DNA of 64,000 bases, taken from positions 2,542,001-2,606,000 of the forward strand of contig NZ_CP095042.1 of the NCBI RefSeq assembly GCF_022919715.1, given 5' to 3'. Source of the stretch: Agromyces sp. H17E-10. Its GTDB lineage: Bacteria > Actinomycetota > Actinomycetes > Actinomycetales > Microbacteriaceae. The notes under the pieces were generated by a model. It made no database searches and was not told the origin of the DNA. It saw only the letters and a list, made by a program, of their open reading frames with translations. Positions 44,647 to 52,298 of the stretch are shown here, piece by piece (the first letter of the stretch is position 1; every line of letters begins with the position of its first letter). The translations under genes and the position numbers were made by a program.

Positions 44647-46227
44647 TCACTGCACGTCGACGGTGATCTCGTCGAGGCCGGTGGCGCCGTCGGGCACGAC
44701 GGGCCGCTCCTCGGCGGTCTGCACCTCGCCGTCGGCCCCGGTGGCCCGCACGCGCAATGTGTGGCTTCCGGCGGAGGCATCCGGCCATTCGAAACGCCAT
44801 TGCACCCACGTGTCGTCGGAGATCGCGGTCGCGAGCTCTGCGGGGCGCCACGGGCCGTCGTCGACCTGCACCTCGACGGCGGCGATGCCGACGTGCTGGT
44901 GCCAGGCGACGCCGGCGACGACGACGTCGCCCGCGGAGACCGACTGCCCGCGCCGCGGCACGTCGATGCGCGACGAGAGCTTGATGGGGCCGCGCTCGCT
45001 CCAGCCGCGGTCGGTCCAGTAGGCGCGGGCGCGGTCGAACCGGGTCACCTCGAGGTCGACCACCCACTTCGTCGCCGAGACATAGCCGTAGAGGCCCGGC
45101 ACGACCATGCGCACCGGGAACCCGTGCTCGACGGGCAGCGGCTCACCGTTCATGCCCACCGCGAGGATCGCGTCGCGGTCGTCCTGCAGCACTTCGATGG
45201 GCGTCGACGCCGTGAACCCGTCGGAGCTGCGCGAGAGCACCATGTCGGCGTCGGCATGCGGCTTCGCCCGGGCGAGCAGCTCACGGATCGGGTGGCCGAG
45301 CCAGACGGCGTTGCCGATGAGATCGCCGCCGACCTCGTTCGACACGCACGTGAGCGTCGTGATGCTCTCGGCGAGCGGAAGGGCGAGCAGTTCCTTCCAC
45401 GTGAGCTCGAACTCCTCGTCGACCATGCCGTGCACGCGCAGCTTCCACTCGGCCGGGTCGAGCGTGGGCACGGCGAGCGCGGTGTCGATGCGGTAGAACT
45501 CGGCGTTCGGGGTGATCACGGGGGAGAGCCCGTCGATGCCGAGGTCGGCGCCCGCCGGCACGGTCGCCTTCGACGTCGGCGCCGGCAGGCGGATCGCCTC
45601 GCGAACCGCGTTCACCGCACGCCCGCCGGCCTGGATCGCGGCACCGCCGAGCGCGGCGAGCACGCCGATCGCGGCGGCACCGCCCGCCCAGCCGAGGAAC
45701 GCGCGACGGGTCGACCCCGCCGGACGGGTCGGGGAGGCGCTCGGCGACGTCGCTTCGGGCGGGGATGCTGCAGCGCCGGCCGGCATCTCAGCTCGCGGCA
45801 GCCGCTGCACGAGCAGTCGCAGCGCCACGATCGCGCCGACACCCGCGACGAGCGATGGCACGACGGCCAGCATGGGGGCGTTCGCCCGGGTCGCCGCAGC
45901 GAGGGCGCCCGCGACGCCGAACGCCGCGAACACGACCATGCCCCACGGCGGCCTGCGGGCCTCGAGCACGCCGGCTCCGCACGCGGCGACGAGCAGCACG
46001 AGCACGATGCCGCTGACGAGCGCGACCTTGTCGGCGGTGCCGAACAAGGCGATCGCCGTATCCTTCGCCCACGGCGGCGCGAGGTCGATGAGCGCGGCGC
46101 CGATGACGACGACCGGCCCCGACTCGGGCGCGACGACGGCCGCGACGAGCTCGCCGAGGCCCGCGCCGAACGCAGCCGCCGCCGCACCCGCGACCGCAGG
46201 CCGCCACCAGGTGCGCGTGCTCGTCAT
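44647..46227 (-). CDS. membrane-anchored molybdopterin-dependent oxidoreductase (sulfite oxidase fold)
   Basis: 526 residues. N-terminal part has four or five hydrophobic helices (about 10-32, 38-50, 66-86, 98-113, 118-141), then STRRAFLGWAGG, a twin-arginine-like stretch, near 172-182. The catalytic region is sulfite-oxidase-like with the molybdenum ligand Cys294 (TLTCVSNEVGG) and MVVPGLYGYVSATKWV; the C-terminus is a dimerisation (Mo-co) domain (KLSSRIDVPRRGQSV). Unlike E. coli YedY it has its own membrane domain. Electron partner and substrate unknown. Confidence 0.9.
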   Translation of the reverse strand: MTSTRTWWRPAVAGAAAAAFGAGLGELVAAVVAPESGPVVVIGAALIDLAPPWAKDTAIALFGTADKVALVSGIVLVLLVAACGAGVLEARRPPWGMVVFAAFGVAGALAAATRANAPMLAVVPSLVAGVGAIVALRLLVQRLPRAEMPAGAAASPPEATSPSASPTRPAGSTRRAFLGWAGGAAAIGVLAALGGAAIQAGGRAVNAVREAIRLPAPTSKATVPAGADLGIDGLSPVITPNAEFYRIDTALAVPTLDPAEWKLRVHGMVDEEFELTWKELLALPLAESITTLTCVSNEVGGDLIGNAVWLGHPIRELLARAKPHADADMVLSRSSDGFTASTPIEVLQDDRDAILAVGMNGEPLPVEHGFPVRMVVPGLYGYVSATKWVVDLEVTRFDRARAYWTDRGWSERGPIKLSSRIDVPRRGQSVSAGDVVVAGVAWHQHVGIAAVEVQVDDGPWRPAELATAISDDTWVQWRFEWPDASAGSHTLRVRATGADGEVQTAEERPVVPDGATGLDEITVDVQ

Positions 46228-46299
46228 GGCCACAGCGTACGCGCCGCCTCCCGCACGAACCGCTCGGTTCGGGGTGACGTTCACGAACCGTAAGATCCC

Positions 46300-46383
46300 G
46301 GTGGCCGGTGGCCGGTGGCCGGTGGCCGGTGGCCGGTGGCGGGTGGCCGGTGGCGGGTGGCCGGTGGCCGGTGGCCGGTGGCG
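46300..46383. repeat. 7-base tandem repeat (12 copies)
   Basis: Twelve head-to-tail copies of GGTGGCC, three of them GGTGGCG (copies 6, 8 and 12), exactly 84 bases. Lies between the alpha/beta hydrolase stop (46407) and the oxidoreductase start (46227), i.e. in the oxidoreductase upstream region. A candidate variable-number locus. Confidence 0.9.
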
Positions 46384-46406
46384 CGGGCGTCGGAACGCCG
46401 CCCGGG

Positions 46407-47111
46407 TCAGGCCACCGTCGCGTGCTCTCGAACGAACGCGGCCGCGGGCACCGCGAGCGACGCCCCGATCTCGGCGGCGGGCCGCTTCGCGCCCTTCACC
46501 TCGAACGAGTGGTTCGCGTTCTCGATCCAGTCGACGACGGCGTTCGGTCCGACGCGCTCGGCGACTTCGTCGAGCTGCTCGTTCGGGATCGCGAACGGGT
46601 CGTTGCGCCCCTGCAGGAACAGCATCGGCACGGTGATGCCGGGCAGGTGCTCGTCGCGCGGCTTGTCGGCCTTTCCGGGCGCGTGCAGCGGGTACCCGAG
46701 GAACACGAGGCCCGCGGCATCCATGCCCTCGGCCACCGCCATCGAGGCCATGCGCCCGCCGAACGACTTGCCCGCGGCCCACCGGGGTTCGCCGGGGAAA
46801 CCGGCCTGCGCCGCGCGTTCGGCCGCGGCATCCATGACCGTGCGCCATGCCGCGATCGCCGCCGGCGGCCGGTCGGGGAAGCGGCGGCCCGCCTCGCGAT
46901 AGGCGAAGTTGAAGCGCAGGGTCGCGAACCCGTCGTCGTTCAGGGCGCGGGTGAACCCCGACATGAACGGATGCTCCATGCCAGCGCCCGCACCATGCGC
47001 GACGACGATCGTGGCCTCGGCGGCACCGCTCGCAGGCCGGGCGTACACGCCCGAGACCGTCGTGCCGTCGAGGTCGACGGTGATGGCCTGCTCGAGCGCG
47101 GTGAGGGTCAT
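46407..47111 (-). CDS. alpha/beta hydrolase (dienelactone-hydrolase-like)
   Basis: 234 residues. Nucleophile Ser116 in AGKSFGGRMAS, Asp171 (LQGRNDPF) and His201 (ENANHSF) form the catalytic triad; VVAHGAGAGMEHPFM gives the oxyanion loop. Resembles KANL2/TEX30-like hydrolases of unknown substrate. ATG overlaps the upstream stop (ATGA), coupling it to the DUF2207-like gene. Confidence 0.92.
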   Translation of the reverse strand: MTLTALEQAITVDLDGTTVSGVYARPASGAAEATIVVAHGAGAGMEHPFMSGFTRALNDDGFATLRFNFAYREAGRRFPDRPPAAIAAWRTVMDAAAERAAQAGFPGEPRWAAGKSFGGRMASMAVAEGMDAAGLVFLGYPLHAPGKADKPRDEHLPGITVPMLFLQGRNDPFAIPNEQLDEVAERVGPNAVVDWIENANHSFEVKGAKRPAAEIGASLAVPAAAFVREHATVA

Positions 47112-48238
47112 GATCCGAGTCCTTCGAAGATGCCGCCGATGCCCTCGATGACCGACCCGGCACCGTCGACGAGGTCGCCGACCGCCGACGTCAGGTCGAG
47201 CACGCCGCCCGCCGCGTCGATCGCCGAGGCGATGTCGACGGTGGCCGCGGTGAGGTCGCCCATCGTGTCGAGGTTCGTGCGGGCGAGGGCGTCGGCCTCG
47301 AGCCGCAGCTCGGCGAGCCACTCGCGTTCGAGGCCGAACAGCACGGCGTACGGCAGCAGCCGCTCGTGCAGGTGGAAGCGCTCGACCCGGGCCGAGGTCG
47401 CGGCATCGACGCCCGCCGGCGATGACGACGCGGCGGTCGAGGTGGTCGGGGCCGGGCCGGGCGTCGCACCGGCCGCGCCACCGAGGGCGGGGCTCGCACG
47501 GAGTTCCGCGCCACTCGGGGACTGCAGCACCCGCAACCGGTCGGCCTCGGCGACCTCGATGTAGCGGCGGAGGCCCGCGAGGTGTTCGCGGTGCGGACGC
47601 GACGGCGGCAGGAACCGACGCCACGACGACGGTGTGGCGAAGATCGTCGCGATCGTGACCGCGAGCGCGGCGAGGGTGCCGAAGAAGGCCGGCCAGTCGC
47701 CCGCGATCAGGGTGAAGACGAGCAGCAGCGCCTCGACGAGCATGCCGAGGTAGGCGAGCACGGTGAGCGTCGTTCCCGGCCAGCTGACCCGGCGCTCGGC
47801 GACGAGGCCCTCGCGGGCGAGCTGCATCTCGGTGACGAGGAGGAGGGTCTTGAGGCGTCCGGCGAGTGCGCGGCGGTCAGCCGAGAACCGCCGCAGGCGC
47901 TCGCCCGTGTGCTCGGGGCCGAACAGCGCCTCGAGCAAGGCCGTCTCGGCCGTCGTGAGCCGTGCGCTCTCCATGAGCTCGACGCCGATCGGTTCGCGGT
48001 CGCCCGCGGCGACGAGCCGCACCTTGCGTTTGACCGCGAGGTCGATGAGCGCGGCCGCCGCGGCACGACGGTCGGCGTCGACGAGCACGGCGTCGCGCAG
48101 CACGGTCGACCCCCGCTCGGGCGAGTACTGCACGATGGGTGCCGTCACCGGTTGCGCGGCGAACGCGCGCGCGACGAGCCCGAGTACCAGGATGAGGCAG
48201 GCGGGCACGATCGCGAGGAGGACGACGGCGGTCAGCAC
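47108..48238 (-). CDS. DUF2207-like membrane protein
   Basis: 376 residues. N-terminal helix (TAVVLLAIVPACLILVLGLV), the motif VQYSPERGSTVLRDAVLVD followed by a winged-helix-like part (AALIDLAVKRKVRLVAAGDR), two central helices (about 155-200) and a C-terminal domain (HEHL-like LHERLLPYAVLFGLEREWL). These are the DUF2207 C-terminal features; the usual secreted N-terminal domain is missing, so this is a shortened form. Function unknown. Confidence 0.8.
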   Translation of the reverse strand: MLTAVVLLAIVPACLILVLGLVARAFAAQPVTAPIVQYSPERGSTVLRDAVLVDADRRAAAAALIDLAVKRKVRLVAAGDREPIGVELMESARLTTAETALLEALFGPEHTGERLRRFSADRRALAGRLKTLLLVTEMQLAREGLVAERRVSWPGTTLTVLAYLGMLVEALLLVFTLIAGDWPAFFGTLAALAVTIATIFATPSSWRRFLPPSRPHREHLAGLRRYIEVAEADRLRVLQSPSGAELRASPALGGAAGATPGPAPTTSTAASSSPAGVDAATSARVERFHLHERLLPYAVLFGLEREWLAELRLEADALARTNLDTMGDLTAATVDIASAIDAAGGVLDLTSAVGDLVDGAGSVIEGIGGIFEGLGS

Positions 48239-48320
48239 GCGCCCAGTCTAGGGATCATGCACCGGGCGACGCGCGGGCCCCCTCCGCCGGATGTCGGAGG
48301 GGCGGCGTACCTTGACTGCC

Positions 48321-48542
48321 ATGACGAACCTGCTGCACACCGAAGCCCCGCGTGACGTGCTCGACGAGCCGTGCCCCCGGTGCGGTTCGGCGGCCGTGCG
48401 CGCGATCGTCTACGGTCCGCTCGACCTCGCGGTCGAGACCGAGGCGGTCGTCGCGTTCCCGACCGATGACGAGGCGCCGATCTTCGACTGCCGCGACTGC
48501 GGCTTCGAGTGGGGTCTCGCCGTGCGCGACCTGCTCGCGTAA
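48321..48542 (+). CDS. small zinc-ribbon-like protein
   Basis: 73 residues with CPRCGS near 19-24 and CRDCGFEWG near 57-65, a four-Cys zinc ribbon. MTNLLHTEAPRDVLDEPC start; GTG-like upstream start at 48291 lacks a ribosome site. Function unknown, perhaps nucleic-acid binding. Confidence 0.75.
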   Translation: MTNLLHTEAPRDVLDEPCPRCGSAAVRAIVYGPLDLAVETEAVVAFPTDDEAPIFDCRDCGFEWGLAVRDLLA

Positions 48543-48557
48543 CGCCTACCACCCACT

Positions 48558-48671
48558 CCGGTGGTCGAGCAGCGCGCGACGAAGGAGCACGCGTATCGAG
48601 ACCAGGTGACCGGGTTTCGAGAGCGGCTCACAGGGTCTCGATACGCTCCGTTGTCGCTACTCGACCACCGA
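48558..48671. repeat. inverted pair of dispersed repeats
   Basis: Minus-type copy CCGGTGGTCGAGCAGCGCG...GTATCGAGACC (48558-48603), short variant GGGTTTCGAGAGC, then plus-type copy GGTCTCGATACGCTCCGTTG...CTACTCGACCACCG (48633-48670). Lies between two convergent genes and may terminate both. Confidence 0.85.
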
Positions 48672-48675
48672 GCGG

Positions 48676-51600
48676 CTACCACCCCTCGCCGAGCACTCGG
48701 TCGAGCATCTCGACGAAGAACTCGGCCGACTCGGTCTCGACGCAGAGCGGCGGCTTCGTCTTCAGCACGTTCTGGTGATCGCCGGTCGGCTGCATGACGA
48801 CGCCGAGCTCGAGCAGCCGGTCGCAGATCGCGCGCGTCTCCGCCGTCGCGGGTTCGAGGGTCTCGCGATCGCGCACGAACTCGACGCCGAGGTAGAGCCC
48901 GAGCCCGTGCACGGCTCCGATGAGGGGATGCCGCTCGGCGAGCTCCTCGAGCATCGACTTCAGGTACGCGCCTGTCGTGGCCGCGTTCCGCTGCAGGCCC
49001 ATCTGCTCGTAGGCGTCGAGCACCGTGAGCCCGGCGATCGACGACGCGGGGCTTCCGCCCGTCGACGAGAAGAAGTACCCCTGGGTGCGGAACCGCGCCG
49101 CGATCTCGCGCGTCGTGATGACCGCGCCGAGCGGGTAGCCGTTGCCCATCGCCTTCGCGACGGCGACGACGTCGGGCACGACGCCCTGCTGCTCGAAGCC
49201 CCAGAACCACTCGCCGAGTCGCCCGTAGCCGGCCTGCACCTCGTCGGCGATCGCGAGCCCGCCGGTCTCGCGCACCGCCGCGTACACCTCGGCGAGGTAC
49301 CCGTCGGGCAGCGGGATGCCGCCGGCGTTTCCGTAGAAGGTCTCCGCCATGAACGCGGCCGGCGGCTTGCCCGACGCGGCCAGTTCACGGATGCGCGCCG
49401 CGGCCTCGGGCGCGTAGCGCGAGGCATCCGCCCCTCGATATCTGCCGCGGAAGGAGTTCGGCGCTTCGACCGCGTGCACCCAGTCGGGGCGCGTCTCGAG
49501 CGCATTCGGATTGTCGGCCGTCGACGTCGAGACGGCGTCGGAGCCGTAGGTCCAGCCGTGGTAGGCCTCGAGCACGCTCACGACGTCGCGGCGACCGGTC
49601 GCCGCCAGCGCCACGCGGATCGCGAGGTCGGCGGCCTCGGACCCCGAGTTCACGAGGAACACGGTGTCGAGCGGGTCGGGCAGGAGCGACGCGAGCCGCT
49701 CCGAAAACTCGACGACGGCCTCGTAGTTGAAGCGCGAGTTCGTGTTGAGGCGGCGGAGCTGCCGGTGCACGGCATCCGCGAGGCCGACGTGCCCGTGCCC
49801 GAGCGGCGTCACGTTGTTGACCATGTCGAGGTAGACGCGGGCGTCGGTGTCGGCGAGGTGCTCGCGCCAGCCGCGCTCGATCTGCGGGGGCGCGTCGTAG
49901 TAGTGCTCCTGCACCTCGGCGAAGGCGGCGTTGCGCCGCTCGACGAGCCCGGCCGCGGCTTGAGGAGCGCCCGCCCCACCGGTGGTCGAGTAGCGAGCGC
50001 CAGCGAGCGTATCGAGACCCCCGAGCCCCAGCATCGGCGCCGGGTCGAGCGTCGCCGCGAGCCAGCCCGCCGCGTATTCGGGGCGAACGAGGTGCGGCGC
50101 GTCGGCGCGGCCGAGTCGCACCCGGATCCGCGTGCGTGCGGGCACCACCCACTCGCCGTCAGCGCTGAGCGTGGCGCCGTCGACGACGAGGTGCTCGGAC
50201 GCCTCGAGCCGCTGCGGTGCGGCGTACCAGACGTCGACGCCCACGGGCACGGTCGCCGGTGACACCGGCGAGAGCGTGCGGCTCGCCGTCAGGCGTGGGA
50301 TGCCGCGGGGCAACCAGGCAGCGGGTGCGCCGGTGTCGAGCGCGTCGAGCGCGAGCCGCTCTTCGAGGGCCTCGCCCTCGAGCCACGCACCCCCGTCGAC
50401 CGTCTCGGCGAACACCGACACGTCGAGCTGCACCGCACTCCGGTGGTCGAGGAGCGACGAAGCACTCCGGTGGTCGAGGAGCGACGAAGGAGCGTATCGA
50501 GACCCCGTGTCCGGCTCTCGAAACTCGGTCGCGGGGTCTCGATACGGCGCTGGCGCGCCTACTCGACCACCGGTGGAGCCCTCCGGAGTCTCCGCGCCGA
50601 GCGCATCCGCGATGACCGCCGTCATGACGTCGGCGGGCACCGAGGTCGCCTGCTCGAAGATGCGCCACTCGCGGTCGAGTGCGGCGCGCGCGTACTCGTT
50701 GGCGTCGCCGTCGAGTTGCACCTGGTGCTCGCCGCTCACGACGAGCACGGCGCCGCGCAGCACGACGAGCGGCCAGAGCGCGGCGATCTCGGCCGGTGCG
50801 AGCGGGCGCAGCTCGTGGAAGGCCCGTACGGCCGGCAGCACCGAGGCGGGCTCGGCGCCCGCGTGGTGCAGCACCGACGAGATCGTGATGGCGAGCTCGC
50901 CGACCGCCCAGCTGCGGGTGACGTCGCCGAAGTCGATCATGCCGTCGGGCACACGCCGGCCGCCGTCGAGGCGGCACACGACGTTGTCGTCGGTGAGGTC
51001 GAGGTGAACGGCCTGCTGCGGCAGCTCGTCGGCGAGGCTCGCCACGGCGCGCCAGGCGTCACGTGCTGCATCGATCACGAGCTCGCGCCGGTGCGGGTCG
51101 GGGTGGTGCGGCGCGAGCAGTTCGACGACGCGGTCGGCGAAGCGCGGATCCCACTGCAGCACCCGGTCGAGCCCCGGGTGGTCGAGGTCGGCCAGCGCGA
51201 GGCTCGCCGTCGCCGCGAGCTCGCCCATGCGGGCGACGACGCCCGGCGCGAGATACGCGTCGCCCGTCAGGGTGCCGCCGTCGAGGAACCCGAGCAGTCG
51301 CACGGCGAGCGGACCCTCGCTCGTGTCGACGACGACCGAACGCGAGCGCCCGTCGGTGCCCATCGTCGTGGTGGCGACGCGTACGCGCCCGGTCGCGGCG
51401 ATGCGCTCGGCCGCCGCGTCCTGTGCGGCGAGTTCGGCGGCGGTGAAGGCGGGGTTCGTGATCTTCACGACGCCGATCGGCGCGGCGCCGGGCAGCGCTC
51501 CGGCGCCGAGCACGGCGCCGAGCGCAGCGCCCGCCCCGAGGACGACGCCGGCATCGGGTGCGACTCGGGCCGCGGCATCCCACGCGAGGAAGTTCTGGTC

Positions 51601-51741
51601 CTGCTGGCTGCCGAGCGACTCGAGCTCGACCTCGAGCCCCCACTCGGCGGCGACGATCGCGCGCACCTCGTCGGCCGGCAGCGCGGGCGCCGGCAGTTCG
51701 CCCACCGAGAAGAAATCGAATCCGGTCGGTGCAGCGGTCAT
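48676..51741 (-). CDS. phosphotransferase / class III aminotransferase fusion
   Basis: 1021 residues. N-terminal APH-like kinase domain (about 25-380; VHLDLTDDNVVCRLDGG and MIDFGDVTRSWAVGELA are the catalytic loop and metal site). A middle module (about 435-570) is beta-rich; related fusions carry an M23-like domain here, but no zinc motif is seen. The C-terminal 430 residues are a class III aminotransferase (VNSGSEAADLAIR, IADEVQAGYGRLGEW, PLP Lys in VAVAKAMGNGYPLG). Residues about 390-435 and 574-589, exactly at the domain joints, are translated repeats (SSLLDHRSASSLLDHRSAV). Such enzymes may act on amino alcohols; unproven. Confidence 0.88.
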   Translation of the reverse strand: MTAAPTGFDFFSVGELPAPALPADEVRAIVAAEWGLEVELESLGSQQDQNFLAWDAAARVAPDAGVVLGAGAALGAVLGAGALPGAAPIGVVKITNPAFTAAELAAQDAAAERIAATGRVRVATTTMGTDGRSRSVVVDTSEGPLAVRLLGFLDGGTLTGDAYLAPGVVARMGELAATASLALADLDHPGLDRVLQWDPRFADRVVELLAPHHPDPHRRELVIDAARDAWRAVASLADELPQQAVHLDLTDDNVVCRLDGGRRVPDGMIDFGDVTRSWAVGELAITISSVLHHAGAEPASVLPAVRAFHELRPLAPAEIAALWPLVVLRGAVLVVSGEHQVQLDGDANEYARAALDREWRIFEQATSVPADVMTAVIADALGAETPEGSTGGRVGAPAPYRDPATEFREPDTGSRYAPSSLLDHRSASSLLDHRSAVQLDVSVFAETVDGGAWLEGEALEERLALDALDTGAPAAWLPRGIPRLTASRTLSPVSPATVPVGVDVWYAAPQRLEASEHLVVDGATLSADGEWVVPARTRIRVRLGRADAPHLVRPEYAAGWLAATLDPAPMLGLGGLDTLAGARYSTTGGAGAPQAAAGLVERRNAAFAEVQEHYYDAPPQIERGWREHLADTDARVYLDMVNNVTPLGHGHVGLADAVHRQLRRLNTNSRFNYEAVVEFSERLASLLPDPLDTVFLVNSGSEAADLAIRVALAATGRRDVVSVLEAYHGWTYGSDAVSTSTADNPNALETRPDWVHAVEAPNSFRGRYRGADASRYAPEAAARIRELAASGKPPAAFMAETFYGNAGGIPLPDGYLAEVYAAVRETGGLAIADEVQAGYGRLGEWFWGFEQQGVVPDVVAVAKAMGNGYPLGAVITTREIAARFRTQGYFFSSTGGSPASSIAGLTVLDAYEQMGLQRNAATTGAYLKSMLEELAERHPLIGAVHGLGLYLGVEFVRDRETLEPATAETRAICDRLLELGVVMQPTGDHQNVLKTKPPLCVETESAEFFVEMLDRVLGEGW
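49977..50021 (-). repeat. dispersed repeat inside the fusion gene
   Basis: CACCGGTGGTCGAGTAGCGA ... GAGCGTATCGAGACC. In frame it gives the linker GLDTLAGARYSTTGGA between the middle module and the aminotransferase domain. Confidence 0.82.
50438..50573. repeat. cluster of three dispersed repeats inside the fusion gene
   Basis: Two minus-type starts in tandem (CACTCCGGTGGTCGAGGAGC at 50443 region and again at about 50465), then GTATCGAGACC, a middle fragment TCTCGAAACTCGG and one plus-type copy GGTCTCGATACGGCGCTGGC...CTACTCGACCACCGG. It encodes the interdomain segment after the kinase domain, with the repeated peptide SLLDHRSA. Confidence 0.85.
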
Positions 51742-51812
51742 CGTCGGCCTTCCTGGGCGGCCGACACGTCTGCGCGCCGCTCCGCTACGAGACTAGACGG
51801 CGCGACGCGAGC

Positions 51813-52091
51813 TCAGGCGGCCGCCCGCGCCCACACGACCGCGGCGATGACCCGCCGGTTCTCGTCGGCGCAGCGCAGCAGGCCGAGCTTCGCGAAGATC
51901 GAGCGCACGTGCGACTCGACCGTGCGTTCGGAGAGGAAGAGCCCGGTCGCGATCGCGGCGTTCGACGCACCGCAGGCGAGGGCGCGCAGCACGGTGAGTT
52001 CGCCGGCCGTGAGCGAGGCGAGGTCGGGTACGCGGGCGTCGATCCAGTCGAATTCTGCGCTCGTGGTCTCGGGGGCGAGAAGCTGCCGCAT
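51813..52091 (-). CDS. small LuxR-type HTH regulator
   Basis: 92 residues: a short N-terminal part and a LuxR HTH (LTAGELTVLRALACGASNAA, SERTVESHVRSIFAKLGL). No receiver or ligand domain. ATG 52091 is chosen because AAGGAGTGCGCC precedes it; an upstream start at 52244 would add 51 residues. It follows the large LuxR gene on the same strand after 207 bases. Confidence 0.82.
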   Translation of the reverse strand: MRQLLAPETTSAEFDWIDARVPDLASLTAGELTVLRALACGASNAAIATGLFLSERTVESHVRSIFAKLGLLRCADENRRVIAAVVWARAAA

Positions 52092-52298
52092 GGCGCACTC
52101 CTTCAGGTGCGGGCGATCCTCGGCGGGGCGCGACCGTCGGGCAACGGTCGTACGGGGAGCCGGCTCGTCGAGGTGCTCGCCGACAAGGCTACGGATGCCT
52201 CCGGTGCACGCCGTACGTAGTCGGGTACGTAAATCGGGGCTCACGCGAGTCGGTGCCGTCCGCCGCGGGGTCGGTCGCGCGCCGGCCCGTCGCGATCG

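Noticed and set aside
46300..46383. 7-base repeat as a CRISPR array
   Set aside because: Units are contiguous and have no spacers; a simple tandem repeat.
52092..52244. N-terminal extension of the small LuxR gene to 52244
   Set aside because: The extra 51 residues look like low-complexity read-through, and the ribosome site AAGGAG fits the internal ATG at 52091.
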